NCBI RefSeq assembly: GCF_012396015.1
Contig: NZ_JAAXOQ010000020.1
Location: 1-64,000, forward strand
From: Tsukamurella spumae
GTDB taxonomy: Bacteria > Actinomycetota > Actinomycetes > Mycobacteriales > Mycobacteriaceae
Reading direction: 5' to 3'
DNA: 64,000 nucleotides
Under the pieces are notes generated by a model. That model ran no database searches. It had not been told where the DNA came from and saw nothing but the letters and a program-made list of their open reading frames with translations. Positions within the stretch are counted from its first letter, which is position 1. Each line of letters opens with the position of its first letter. Both the position numbers and the translations under genes were made by a program. Below, piece by piece: positions 32,308 to 40,077 of the stretch.

Positions 32308-33699
32308 TTACCGCCCGGTCTGATTTATCCAGCCTTCCGGACCGGGCAGGTCTGACCGTCGACCTGAAGGTCGATATGGGCGACCGACGCCACCGGCGTG
32401 CCGAGCAACGGCGTCGTTGACTCCCGATACCAACCGGAGTGTCCGTACCCGTCGTCGGAGGTGACGGTGTTGGTCCATGAGCTGACCTTCCCGTCCGTCG
32501 TCGTCACCACGACCGTGACGTCCTTTGCGACGCGACGCCCGATCCACACGTGCGTGTTGACCGGGTCGCCGTACCAGTAGCTCCCCGCGCACGTGTCTGC
32601 AATCGTCGGGACGGTCGTCGGTTCCGGGGTGAACGAGTGCACGGCCGTCGCCGATGTCACCGAGGTTGTCGAAGCCGATAGCGTGTACCCGGGACGAACG
32701 TACGTCGTGGGCGCCTCTGCGGCATGCCCGAGGCCACAGCTGCTCACAAGTCCGGTCGCGCCCACAGCGATCGCGATTCGAGGCAAGTATCGAAGTGACG
32801 TTGTCATTGTTCCTTCTGCTTCCGGTGTAGTTCTTCGCCGTCTCGTTCGGATCTTGAGGCCACGCGCCCACCTGCGTGGTCAGCGCAAACGAGAGCGCCA
32901 GCGACGCAGGAAGTTCCCGGGCTGCGAGGGCTCGGTTTCCGCGACGGGTTCGCCGGGTCGCGCCTCGGGTTCCGATGGTGCGCTCGCGCGAAGGGTACTC
33001 ACGTGACCTGCGCCGGTCGGGTTCCGATGGTGCGCTCGCGCGAAGGGTACTCACGTGACCTGCGCCGGTCGCCGCGCGTGCCGTCGCGACTTCCTCCCGC
33101 GCGGGCGCACCGCCCGCGACGACTCCCTCCAGTTCGGAGGGTGTCATGACGGTCAGCGCGATGATGTCGACCCGGCCAACCGGCGAATCGACCGTCGCGG
33201 GGCGGCCCGACGGAAGTCCTACCAAACAGCCGACGGTGCCATATTCCGTGGCCATCGGACTCTCGCCGATATCGACAGGAAGTTCGATCGAAAGTACGCC
33301 GTACTCCTCTAGCGCCCCGCTGATCCCCTGGCTGTTCGCAACGTTCTGCGCGAAGTTCTGGATGACCTGAAAATGCGGGCTGGACTTGATCTCCTCGAAG
33401 TCGGCACCGCAGAGATCGGGCGTCTCGAGGAACACCTCGCAGCCGAAGCCGGGAAAACTCTCGCCGTCACGCCCTTCAGGATCAGCCAGCCCATCGGAGG
33501 CCAGGATCACCGTCGACGGCGTGCGGACCACCCGGTAAGCTTGCCGCGTGTTCGGCCATGCCGGCGCGCCGCTGAACATCGGGTTCAGCAGGTAGGTGAT
33601 CACATCCGGGTCCACCTCCCCAATGCCCGCCCAGTAGGCATCCATCACAGCGTGATGCCTCGGTGCCGCCGAGTTGTCACGATCGATTTCGTCGGTCAT
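32308..33699 (-). CDS. SUFU-like (putative immunity) protein, tail frameshifted by a tandem duplication
   Basis: Starts at ATG 33699 (MTDEIDRDNSAAPRHHAVMD). The first 200 residues look like a suppressor-of-fused domain (YRVVRTPSTVILASDGLADP, then FPGFGCEVFLETP and LTVMTPSEL). SUFU relatives are predicted immunity proteins in bacterial polymorphic-toxin systems. At about residue 228 the frame meets a 52-bp tandem duplication, which is not a multiple of three. With one copy, translation would end at TGA 32880 as a 255-residue protein closing NFLRRWRSRLR. With two copies it runs out of frame to 32308 (463 codons), over the lipoprotein gene. The family call is by pattern. Confidence 0.6.
   Translation of the reverse strand: MTDEIDRDNSAAPRHHAVMDAYWAGIGEVDPDVITYLLNPMFSGAPAWPNTRQAYRVVRTPSTVILASDGLADPEGRDGESFPGFGCEVFLETPDLCGADFEEIKSSPHFQVIQNFAQNVANSQGISGALEEYGVLSIELPVDIGESPMATEYGTVGCLVGLPSGRPATVDSPVGRVDIIALTVMTPSELEGVVAGGAPAREEVATARAATGAGHVSTLRASAPSEPDRRRSREYPSRERTIGTRGATRRTRRGNRALAARELPASLALSFALTTQVGAWPQDPNETAKNYTGSRRNNDNVTSILASNRDRCGRDRTCEQLWPRACRRGAHDVRSSRVHAIGFDNLGDIGDGRALVHPGTDDRPDDCRHVRGELLVRRPGQHARVDRASRRKGRHGRGDDDGREGQLMDQHRHLRRRVRTLRLVSGVNDAVARHAGGVGRPYRPSGRRSDLPGPEGWINQTGR
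32325..32807 (-). CDS. Putative lipoprotein of unknown function
   Basis: 160 residues with a signal peptide ending in the lipobox LVSSC (about residue 24), so it is likely membrane-anchored outside the cell. The mature part is Thr/Ser/Val-rich, with two cysteines (ADTCAGSYWYGDPVNTHVWI and DGQTCPVRKAG) that may pair. It contains a repeated beta-strand-like pattern (VTVVVTTTDGKVSSW). It is embedded in the out-of-frame read-through of the preceding SUFU-like gene on the same strand; before the duplication the two genes would have been 72 bases apart. No family recognised. Confidence 0.65.
   Translation of the reverse strand: MTTSLRYLPRIAIAVGATGLVSSCGLGHAAEAPTTYVRPGYTLSASTTSVTSATAVHSFTPEPTTVPTIADTCAGSYWYGDPVNTHVWIGRRVAKDVTVVVTTTDGKVSSWTNTVTSDDGYGHSGWYRESTTPLLGTPVASVAHIDLQVDGQTCPVRKAG
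32965..33068. repeat. Two tandem copies of a 52-bp unit
   Basis: 32965-33016 and 33017-33068 are identical (unit starting TCGGGTTCCGATGGTGCGCT). The next three bases also match the unit start. Since 52 = 3 x 17 + 1, gain or loss of one copy changes the frame of the SUFU-like gene that contains it. Confidence 0.95.
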
Positions 33700-34093
33700 T
33701 TCCACTCCATCCCGTTCGAACAACCCTCGCGCTCGTAATTGTCTCGTGACTCCCTGTGGAGCTACACATCCGCTTTCCCATCGCCCTCTAAAGGACTTCC
33801 TCGACAAGATCGACCGCAAGACGACTTCAGTCACGAGCCACTAGATTAGTCAACAACCGCCCGATCCTGTTGCGCGGCCTGCTCGTGATGCGGCGGCGCG
33901 CTGGAATCTGCGGCAAGGAGCTCCTCACATCATCGATACGCCGAAGCCCTGACGAGCGCATGCCCGCTCAAGCTCGAAGAGCCACAAATCTATTGGGCAC
34001 GCCATCGTTCATCGGCGAGCAGGGGATTATCGCAGTGATTCGACCCGATCTGGCGGATTCCGTACGTCGAGAAAATTCGATCTCCTGATGATT
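33700..34093. other. Intergenic stretch, lower G+C
   Basis: About 394 bases between the SUFU-like start and the end of the dead-HNH gene. G+C falls here compared with the flanks. A 72-codon plus-strand frame (33870-34088) shows no coding bias or ribosome site. No convincing RNA or promoter was seen apart from the GGAGTGGA ribosome site just before ATG 33699. Confidence 0.5.
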
Positions 34094-35032
34094 CTAATCG
34101 CCCTGGTTGGCTATCTGCATTCCCTTCCACACTCCCACCGCGGCTCGCACCCAATCCTCCGTCGAAGAAGACGTAGAACTATAACCTGCCACGCTGCCGG
34201 TCATAAACTCAAAACTATCCGGTGTCACGCACTCGAAATACCGAAGCTCCCCTTGACCAGCGACTGAAAACCACCGATGCAGTTCTTCCGCATCGACAAC
34301 CTTTGCCATCACTCCCGATATGGCACCGCGCAAGACTTCCCGCACCGACGCGCTTTCGCCTACCGTCATCGTTCCGAAGTCGCACCACATGCAGATACTA
34401 TCGAGACTAGGGGTCTTCGCGAAATACTGAATTCCCCTCCAATCACCAGCAACTACGTGCGCGCCACCAATTCTTTCGAAACCGATCGTAGCGGCTTCCA
34501 ATCGCTCCGCCTCGGCTGCGCGATAGACCTGAAAGGCGTTGTCGTTCCAATTCGAACTCCCGAATCCCGCGGATAGTTCTGCCAGCGCCCGGCTGTCATT
34601 GTCCATTAGAAGGCTGAGGATAGCCGACCTGATGGCAATTTCCTTAGCAGTTTCGTCCAGTGCGAAATCAAACGCCCAACCGGAGACATCGATCGCCCAC
34701 TGACCGTCTTTGCGCATACTCAACGCTTGGGGCGAAAGCCATCTGAAGTTGGCGGGAATGTTCGCGATAGCGTACATCCACTCGGGCGACAACGACGCAA
34801 ACCCGTCTAACGATACTATCTCATCCAGAGAGACAATGCGATCAACCACTACATCTACCTGACCCGAACTATTCGACTCAAAAACACGTCCAGCCATGGC
34901 TGGATCCGGAGTTCCGATAGGGGGCTTGCCAGGTAGGTTTCGCTCATCCGCTGGCAACAGCACGTCACGGAGGTTCGCAAGGTCAGTCTCAGGCGAAACG
35001 ACCGGCGAGGCTATGTAGCCTAGAATCGTCAT
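34094..35032 (-). CDS. Protein with inactivated HNH-type domain fused to an unknown domain
   Basis: 312 residues from ATG 35032, behind GGAGGATAAGAGA. Residues 47-145 align without large gaps to the C-terminal HNH-like domain of the gene just upstream (SLDEIVSLDGFASLSPEWMY, PANFRWLS, DVSGW, ILSLL). The catalytic positions differ: His becomes Arg65, the metal-site Asn becomes Leu104 and the Lys becomes Arg107. The remaining 170 residues (AGDWRGIQYFAKTPSLDSIC, then MWCDFGTMTVGE) are of unknown type and could be an immunity-like domain. Lower G+C than the surroundings. The toxin-like gene ends 45 bases upstream on the same strand, suggesting a pair. Function is inference. Confidence 0.6.
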   Translation of the reverse strand: MTILGYIASPVVSPETDLANLRDVLLPADERNLPGKPPIGTPDPAMAGRVFESNSSGQVDVVVDRIVSLDEIVSLDGFASLSPEWMYAIANIPANFRWLSPQALSMRKDGQWAIDVSGWAFDFALDETAKEIAIRSAILSLLMDNDSRALAELSAGFGSSNWNDNAFQVYRAAEAERLEAATIGFERIGGAHVVAGDWRGIQYFAKTPSLDSICMWCDFGTMTVGESASVREVLRGAISGVMAKVVDAEELHRWFSVAGQGELRYFECVTPDSFEFMTGSVAGYSSTSSSTEDWVRAAVGVWKGMQIANQGD

Positions 35033-35077
35033 TCTCTTATCCTCCAACTAATTCGACGCGCCGGCGCCGCTGGATAT

Positions 35078-36427
35078 TCAGCCATCGAGGCGCTCAGGAT
35101 GAGATAGCAGACTGTATATCATGGCTTGAATGCTATCACGATTTCTTAGCTCCAGGACGGTCTGTGCATCTCGAAACGACGGATCCCACCCCTTCACATC
35201 TGCTGCTACTCTCGATCTCTTCGCGGAGTTCGCTGGACGAGATAGCCATTGAAGATTGGCTCTCCAATTCATCATGCGATACATGTCCCGAGGTGAGAGC
35301 TTTGCGAATCCGGGCATGCCGACCATCTCCGCCAATGAAATAACGTGGTCGGGCGACACTTTTGACAATCCGCCACTTGTTTCACCGATGGTACGACCCG
35401 ACGACGTGTACGCACCATCGATATCCCCGACCTTTGGGCGCATTTTGCCTTGCAGTGCGTCCGTCGAACTACGCAATGAGCTCGATGGCGTTTTGGGCCG
35501 AAGGATGTCGTAAATGCCCCGCTCGGGCGCATCTCTCGGAATCACAAGACCACGTTCCGGAGAGTAGATTGCACCCGGTCGGGAGCTCGCGAGTGATTCC
35601 GCAGCAGATTGAAGTTTGCTAGCAGTAGACGCCGTGGGTGCTACTGCTCCAGCAAATGCTGGTGCCTCTGCCCTACTGAACGAAGTCGCCACCGGCGCGA
35701 TGGGATTTGATGTGGCGACGCGAGTGAGAGCATCGCCCGTAGCAATACGCCCGAAGTTTGCGGTTTCGGTGGCAGCAGCCCGACCTGTCCCGCCTGGGGT
35801 CACAACTTCTGCGGTCTCGGCACGCCCCGCGAGCTTTGCCGCTTCAATACTCTTCGCCGTCTCTGAAATCTTGCCAATACCAGAGTCGATCTGGGCCTTA
35901 GCAGCCTCAGCAACTCCTCCTGTATTCGAGGGAAATGAGGTATCTACGATCTTAGCGGCTTCGGTTGCCGTCTTTGCGGCGTCGTCGATGATGGGTTGGC
36001 CGATGCGGCTGCCTACTTGAGTCCGAATTTCGCTTTCGGCAGCGATGCGGGCGGCTTGTTGCGCTTCTTGTTTGACGACGGCTACGGTGGCGCCTTCGGC
36101 GATTTTCCGTTCGAAGGTGGATAGGCACGCTTCCTTCGCGGCGGCCGTGATTGCCGTCACGGCTCCGGCTTCTGGTTGGCCGCCAGGGACGAGCATCGCT
36201 GCCCAGCCTGCGTAGTCGGCGATTTTCAGGAAAGTTTCCAACGTGCCCGGGGTAGGACTGGCCTTCCCTGTCCCAATGTCGAGATCGGCGTCACCAAGCA
36301 ACGTCGACTTCTTGATTTGAAACTTGGCCAGTTTGTCGGTAAACGAATCGTTGCCGGCGAATCTGCTCATCTCCAGTACCGACCCGTCAGAGAAGGTAAC
36401 GAACGTTCTCTCTGGCTCGATAGGCAC
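35078..36427 (-). CDS. HNH/EndoVII-like toxin module (5' end uncertain)
   Basis: 449 residues from GTG 36427, which has no ribosome site. The frame stays open to 36604 with coding-like codon use but no start codon, so the gene is probably 5'-truncated. The middle is Ala/Thr-rich and helical. The C-terminal 92 residues have an HNH-like layout: SPDHVISLAEM (D360, H361), then ANLQWLS (N391) and PANSAKRS (N400, K403). Order, spacing and terminal position resemble nuclease tips of polymorphic toxins. No trafficking domain remains. Lower G+C than the core genome, with a homologous but inactivated copy in the next gene. Confidence 0.6.
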   Translation of the reverse strand: MPIEPERTFVTFSDGSVLEMSRFAGNDSFTDKLAKFQIKKSTLLGDADLDIGTGKASPTPGTLETFLKIADYAGWAAMLVPGGQPEAGAVTAITAAAKEACLSTFERKIAEGATVAVVKQEAQQAARIAAESEIRTQVGSRIGQPIIDDAAKTATEAAKIVDTSFPSNTGGVAEAAKAQIDSGIGKISETAKSIEAAKLAGRAETAEVVTPGGTGRAAATETANFGRIATGDALTRVATSNPIAPVATSFSRAEAPAFAGAVAPTASTASKLQSAAESLASSRPGAIYSPERGLVIPRDAPERGIYDILRPKTPSSSLRSSTDALQGKMRPKVGDIDGAYTSSGRTIGETSGGLSKVSPDHVISLAEMVGMPGFAKLSPRDMYRMMNWRANLQWLSRPANSAKRSRVAADVKGWDPSFRDAQTVLELRNRDSIQAMIYSLLSHPERLDG

Positions 36428-36607
36428 TTGCGGGGCAAAACCGCCCGAAACGTGCGGAACAGTTCCGCTGATGGTGTGACTGCTGACCGGATAGACGCCG
36501 TCGAGGAAGAACCCTCTGATCTTGTCCGCGTTGGTACCGAACTGATCGGCCCACGCTTGCGTGACCCGATCTTCGAGTCCGACTGACCTGATCGATCGCG
36601 CATTTCA

Positions 36608-37153
36608 TCACTGCTGCGGATAGGCGTCGCCGACCCGACGGGGTCCTGACGCGACGGTGCCTGGCCACCGCAGCGTGAGCTCGCCCCCATCGGGTAGCGC
36701 CGCCCAGCGCGGGGCGAAATCGTCGTAGCGGGCGAAGATCCGCTGGCGCAGGGCGGGGGCGATGTCCGCGTCGTCGAGCGCGCCGGGCCAGGCGGGCTCC
36801 GGCTTGCGGTGGCCTCGCTCGACCTCCCACAGCGCCGCCGTCAGCGAGGCCAGGTACTCCGAGCGCGCCATATCCGCGGACTGCGCCGGGGTCGGTCGCC
36901 GATTGCGCCGGGAGGCCTTTCGGCGCTCCGCCGGGTCGGCCGGCCAGAACAGACCGTCGAGGCCGTTGGCGTCGGCGAGCCGTCCGAACACTCCGCCGCG
37001 CAGGCCCGCCTCGGTCTCCACAATGAGGTGCGCTGCGTCGTGCGGCACCGGCGGCCGTCCGCCCGGGCCGCCGCGGGGCGCGAGTTCCGGGCCCGTCGCT
37101 CGGACGATCCGCACGTCGTACCCGTTCCGGCGCTTGACGAACGTGACCTCCAT
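36608..37153 (-). CDS. Conserved hypothetical protein
   Basis: 181 residues from ATG 37153 (MEVTFVKRRNGYDVRIVRAT). High-G+C coding, unlike the low-G+C genes that follow. No signal or membrane segment. Features include PHDAAHLIVETEAGLRGGVF and a C-terminal GELTLRWPGTVASGPRRVGD. I do not recognise a domain. Its stop is the last base before the open, start-less frame of the toxin-like gene, so the island boundary falls here. Confidence 0.65.
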   Translation of the reverse strand: MEVTFVKRRNGYDVRIVRATGPELAPRGGPGGRPPVPHDAAHLIVETEAGLRGGVFGRLADANGLDGLFWPADPAERRKASRRNRRPTPAQSADMARSEYLASLTAALWEVERGHRKPEPAWPGALDDADIAPALRQRIFARYDDFAPRWAALPDGGELTLRWPGTVASGPRRVGDAYPQQ

Positions 37154-37211
37154 GCCCCCAGGTTCCGTCATCCGGCCCTGCGCCGCAACGGGATTTCGTC
37201 GGATTGCGGGC

Positions 37212-37888
37212 TCAGGGCCGCGCCTGCAGCCGTTCCCGGGTCGCCTCGTCGGCGGGCAGGAAGGTTTCCAGGTGCAGCTCGTCGACGGTGGCGTCGTGGG
37301 GCGTGAGCACCGCGCTGACCACGCTGAACAGCCGCAGGTGCGGCGCACCGTCGGGCATGCGGAGCACGAGCTCGATGACGGGGCCCGAGGGCTCCGGGCC
37401 CGGCTCGCCGGCGGGGTACTCCCGGCACTCGGCGAGGAGCGCCACCAGTCGCGGGTCGGCGGTGCGGTCGGCGCGCGCGGACACCTGATGCAGCAGGTGC
37501 GCGCGCCATGCCCCGAGATCGACGATGCGCGGCGCGAGCCCGTCCGGGTGCAGGCTCAGCCGGACGACATTGATCGGCGGCTCCAGCAGGTGCGCCGCAC
37601 AGCCGTCGAGGAGCGGCGGCACCGCGTCGTTGGCGTCCACGAGGTCCCAGTACCGGTCGAGCAGCAGAGCGGGATAGGCACATGCGCATCCTGGAGGGTC
37701 CGGAAGGACGCGAGTACCCCGGCCGCGTCGACGGGGCTGACGTGGCGCGGCGCGAACCCGCCGGCCACGAGAAGCACGTCGCGTTCGCGCGGCGGCACGT
37801 CGAGGTGTTCCGCGAGCCGCAGGATCATCTCGGCGCTCGGGTGCGAGCGGCCGGTCTCCAACGAAGCGCCGGGGAAGCTCCACCACAA
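37212..37888 (-). pseudogene. Decaying MmyB-type XRE regulator
   Basis: Two adjacent frames together make a broken regulator. The helix-turn-helix part (ETGRSHPSAEMILRLAEHLD, VPPRERDVLLVAGGFAP) reads in the frame covering 37680-37888. The ligand-binding part (AYPALLLDRYWDLVDANDAV onward to HLETFLPADEATRERL) reads in another frame from about 37685 to 37212. One base appears missing near 37680, where ...DAH should continue into ...PYPALL. The first helices before ETGRS are also missing. MmyB-type regulators often neighbour a SnoaL-like or SDR gene, as here. Confidence 0.75.
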
Positions 37889-37962
37889 CCTCGGAGGTAA
37901 TCGCCATCGGATCCCGTTCGCGGCAGACTCGGGGCCGGCCGGTCAGAAGATGCCGAGAACCC

Positions 37963-38250
37963 TTGGAGGACATCACGAACGATATCGTCAGCGCCTACCT
38001 GAGCACGTGGAACGCCGTCGACCCTCACACCCCCATCGGTGCCGTCGTCGCGGGCGTGCACGAGCAGTTCCCGGGCTTCGAGTTCACCCTCGTCGGCGAG
38101 CCGGACGCCCACCACGACCAGGTGCGCTTCCAGTGGGGCCTCGGTCCCGCGGGCACCGAGCCGCCCGTGATCGGCTTCGACGTGGTGACCGTCGACGCGG
38201 ACCGTCGGATCGCCACCGTCGCCGGATTCCTGGACCGCGTACCCGCCTGA
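37963..38250 (+). pseudogene. Damaged SnoaL/NTF2-like gene with ATG-to-ACG start
   Basis: The coding part reads NDIVSAYLSTWNAVDP and continues AGVHEQFPGFEFTLVGEPDA to FLDRVPA, as in SnoaL-like/NTF2 proteins. A GGAGGA site stands at normal distance from an ACG (37975) where ATG is expected; the only alternative is TTG 37963, which overlaps that site. About 35-40 residues normally found between WNAVDP and the HEQFPG segment are absent. Divergent from the broken MmyB-type regulator, its probable former controller. Confidence 0.65.
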
Positions 38251-38261
38251 CCGGGAAGACG

Positions 38262-38291
38262 CCGATGGCCCCTCCGCAGAGGGGCCATCGG
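38262..38291. terminator. Bidirectional hairpin terminator
   Basis: CCGATGGCCCCTC (38262-38274) and GAGGGGCCATCGG (38279-38291) form a perfect 13-bp stem with a CGCA loop. It separates the convergent SnoaL-like remnant and gabD2. Confidence 0.8.
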
Positions 38292-38302
38292 TGCTCGTCG
38301 GC

Positions 38303-39853
38303 CTACCGGCCGATCAGCTTGAGCGCCTTGATCGCCGAAGGCACGACGCCCAGGAAGACATTACGGGGCACACCCTTGATGCCGCCGATGCCGATGATCC
38401 GCTGCTGCGCAATGGTCTTCGACTCGCAGTACTTGAGCAGGCCCTCCGTACCGTGACGCCGGCCCACACCCGAGATACCCATGCCGCCCATCGGCGCAGC
38501 GGTGGAACCCCATGCCGCGGCGTAGCCCTCGTTGATGTTGACGGTGCCGGCGTTGATCCGCTCGGCGATCTGCTGCGCCTGCTTCGTGGTGCCGGCGAAG
38601 ACGCTGGCGTTGAGCCCGTACTCGGTGTCGTTGGCCTTCTCGATCGCCTCGTCGACCGAGTCCACCGGGTAGATGGACACGAGCGGGCCGAAGGTCTCCG
38701 ACTTGAAGCAGACGGCCTCCTCCGGCACGTCCTTGAGCACCGTCGGCTCGTAGAAGAACGGGCCGAGGTCCGGGCGGGCCTTACCGCCCGCGAGCACCGT
38801 CGCACCCTTGGCCACCGCGTCGTCCACATGCGCGGCCACGGTGTCGATCTGCGCCTTCGACGCCAGCGAGCCCATCTCGTTGGTGAAGTCGTAACCCGCG
38901 CCCAGTGCGAGCGTGGCGGTGCGCTCGGCGAAGGCGCGGGCGAACTCGTCGGCGATCTCCCGCTCGACGTAGATCCGCTCGATCGAGATGCACAGCTGGC
39001 CCGAGTTCGAGAACGCGGCGCGGGCGGCACCGTCGGCCGTGTGCGCGATGTCGGCGTCCTTGGTGACCACCATGGGGTTCTTGCCGCCCAGCTCGGCGGA
39101 GAAACCGATGAGCCGCCTGCCGCACTGCTCGGCGAGCGTGGCGCCGGTCGCGGACGAGCCGGTGAACATGAGGTAGTCCGCGGCCTCGACGATCGCGGTG
39201 CCCACGACGCCGCCGGGGCCCGGGACCACGGCGAACAGGTCACGCGGCAGGCCGGCCTTGTACAGCAGCTCGACGGCGGCGAGCGCGCAGTACGGGGTCT
39301 GCGAGTCCGGCTTGAGCACCACGGCATTGCCCGCGGCGAGCGCGGCGATGCCGTCCGATACCGCGAGGGTGATGGGGTAGTTCCACGGCGCGATCACACC
39401 GACGACGCCCTTGGGCTGGTACCGCACGCGCGTCTTGGTGAACACCGGCAGCATGCCGTCGGTACTCTTCTCCGCCAAGATCTTCGGCGCGTTCTTGCCG
39501 TACCAGCGGGCCGTCATCGCGACGTCCAGCGCCTCCTCCTGCGCGTACTGGCGGGCCTTGCCCGTCTCCAGCTGCACCATGTCCATCAGTTCGGCGCGGT
39601 TGTCCCCCACCAGGTCCGCGAACTTCAGCAGCACCTTCGCGCGGTCCTGCGGGGTGCGCGCCGCCCACTGCTTCTGCGCGACGCGGGCGCGCTCGAAGGC
39701 CCTGACCACGTCCTCGGCGGTGCCGACGGGGATCGTGGTGACCTTCTCCCCCGAGAACGCTTCGAGGACATCGCGCGATGTCCGCTCCTCCGGGTGATCG
39801 ATCGCCGAAAGGGCGCGAAGACGGTCGAACGTGGCCTGGGTGGGTGCTGGCAT
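38303..39853 (-). CDS. gabD2: Succinate-semialdehyde dehydrogenase (NADP+)
   Basis: A 516-residue aldehyde dehydrogenase that oxidises succinic semialdehyde to succinate, feeding the TCA cycle. Visible are the cofactor site IAPWNYPITLAVSDGIAALA, the general-base Glu in GFSAELGGKNPMVV, the catalytic Cys in SNSGQLCISIERIYVE and the late motif ETFGPLVSIYP. Length and ending (KGVPRNVFLGVVPSAIKALK) match mycobacterial GabD2 (Rv1731). A single gene; no GABA transaminase is adjacent. Confidence 0.88.
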   Translation of the reverse strand: MPAPTQATFDRLRALSAIDHPEERTSRDVLEAFSGEKVTTIPVGTAEDVVRAFERARVAQKQWAARTPQDRAKVLLKFADLVGDNRAELMDMVQLETGKARQYAQEEALDVAMTARWYGKNAPKILAEKSTDGMLPVFTKTRVRYQPKGVVGVIAPWNYPITLAVSDGIAALAAGNAVVLKPDSQTPYCALAAVELLYKAGLPRDLFAVVPGPGGVVGTAIVEAADYLMFTGSSATGATLAEQCGRRLIGFSAELGGKNPMVVTKDADIAHTADGAARAAFSNSGQLCISIERIYVEREIADEFARAFAERTATLALGAGYDFTNEMGSLASKAQIDTVAAHVDDAVAKGATVLAGGKARPDLGPFFYEPTVLKDVPEEAVCFKSETFGPLVSIYPVDSVDEAIEKANDTEYGLNASVFAGTTKQAQQIAERINAGTVNINEGYAAAWGSTAAPMGGMGISGVGRRHGTEGLLKYCESKTIAQQRIIGIGGIKGVPRNVFLGVVPSAIKALKLIGR

Positions 39854-39931
39854 GACGCCAGATTACCCGCTTGTTGATGGTCACTCAATAGAGTGCCGCG
39901 GCGATGCTCGTGAGATCGGCCGAATACTGGA

Positions 39932-39957
39932 TCAGGAGGCCGGAATCGGCCTCCTGA
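39932..39957. repeat. Perfect 11-bp hairpin upstream of DUF559 copy 2
   Basis: TCAGGAGGCCG (39932-39942) and CGGCCTCCTGA (39947-39957) with a GAAT loop. A related imperfect palindrome (GAGGCCGGATCCGGCTTC) lies at the 3' end of the gene around 40980-40999, so this copy too is bracketed by similar sequences. Confidence 0.6.
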
Positions 39958-40077
39958 GCTGCAATTGTGCCGAACTCACGAGGCTCACCCTGCACAAGTG
40001 AGCGTATGAAACGTGTTTCTTCCACAGAGACGCTTCTGCCGCGCCGAGCGGGTCGGCGGCCCCGCCACGCTGGGACC

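Noticed and set aside
33870-34088. 72-codon plus-strand frame in the island gap
   Set aside because: No ribosome site, no codon bias, no recognisable motif.
36387-36830. 147-codon minus-strand frame with an ATGAAATGC start at the stop of the 36608 gene
   Set aside because: It is out of frame with both the upstream gene and the toxin-like gene and shows Arg-rich shadow composition. It may mark a frameshift at the toxin 5' end but is not a gene by itself.
31646-38260. Island considered as a prophage or ESX/type VII locus
   Set aside because: No integrase, capsid, WXG100, EccC or other hallmark gene was found in it.
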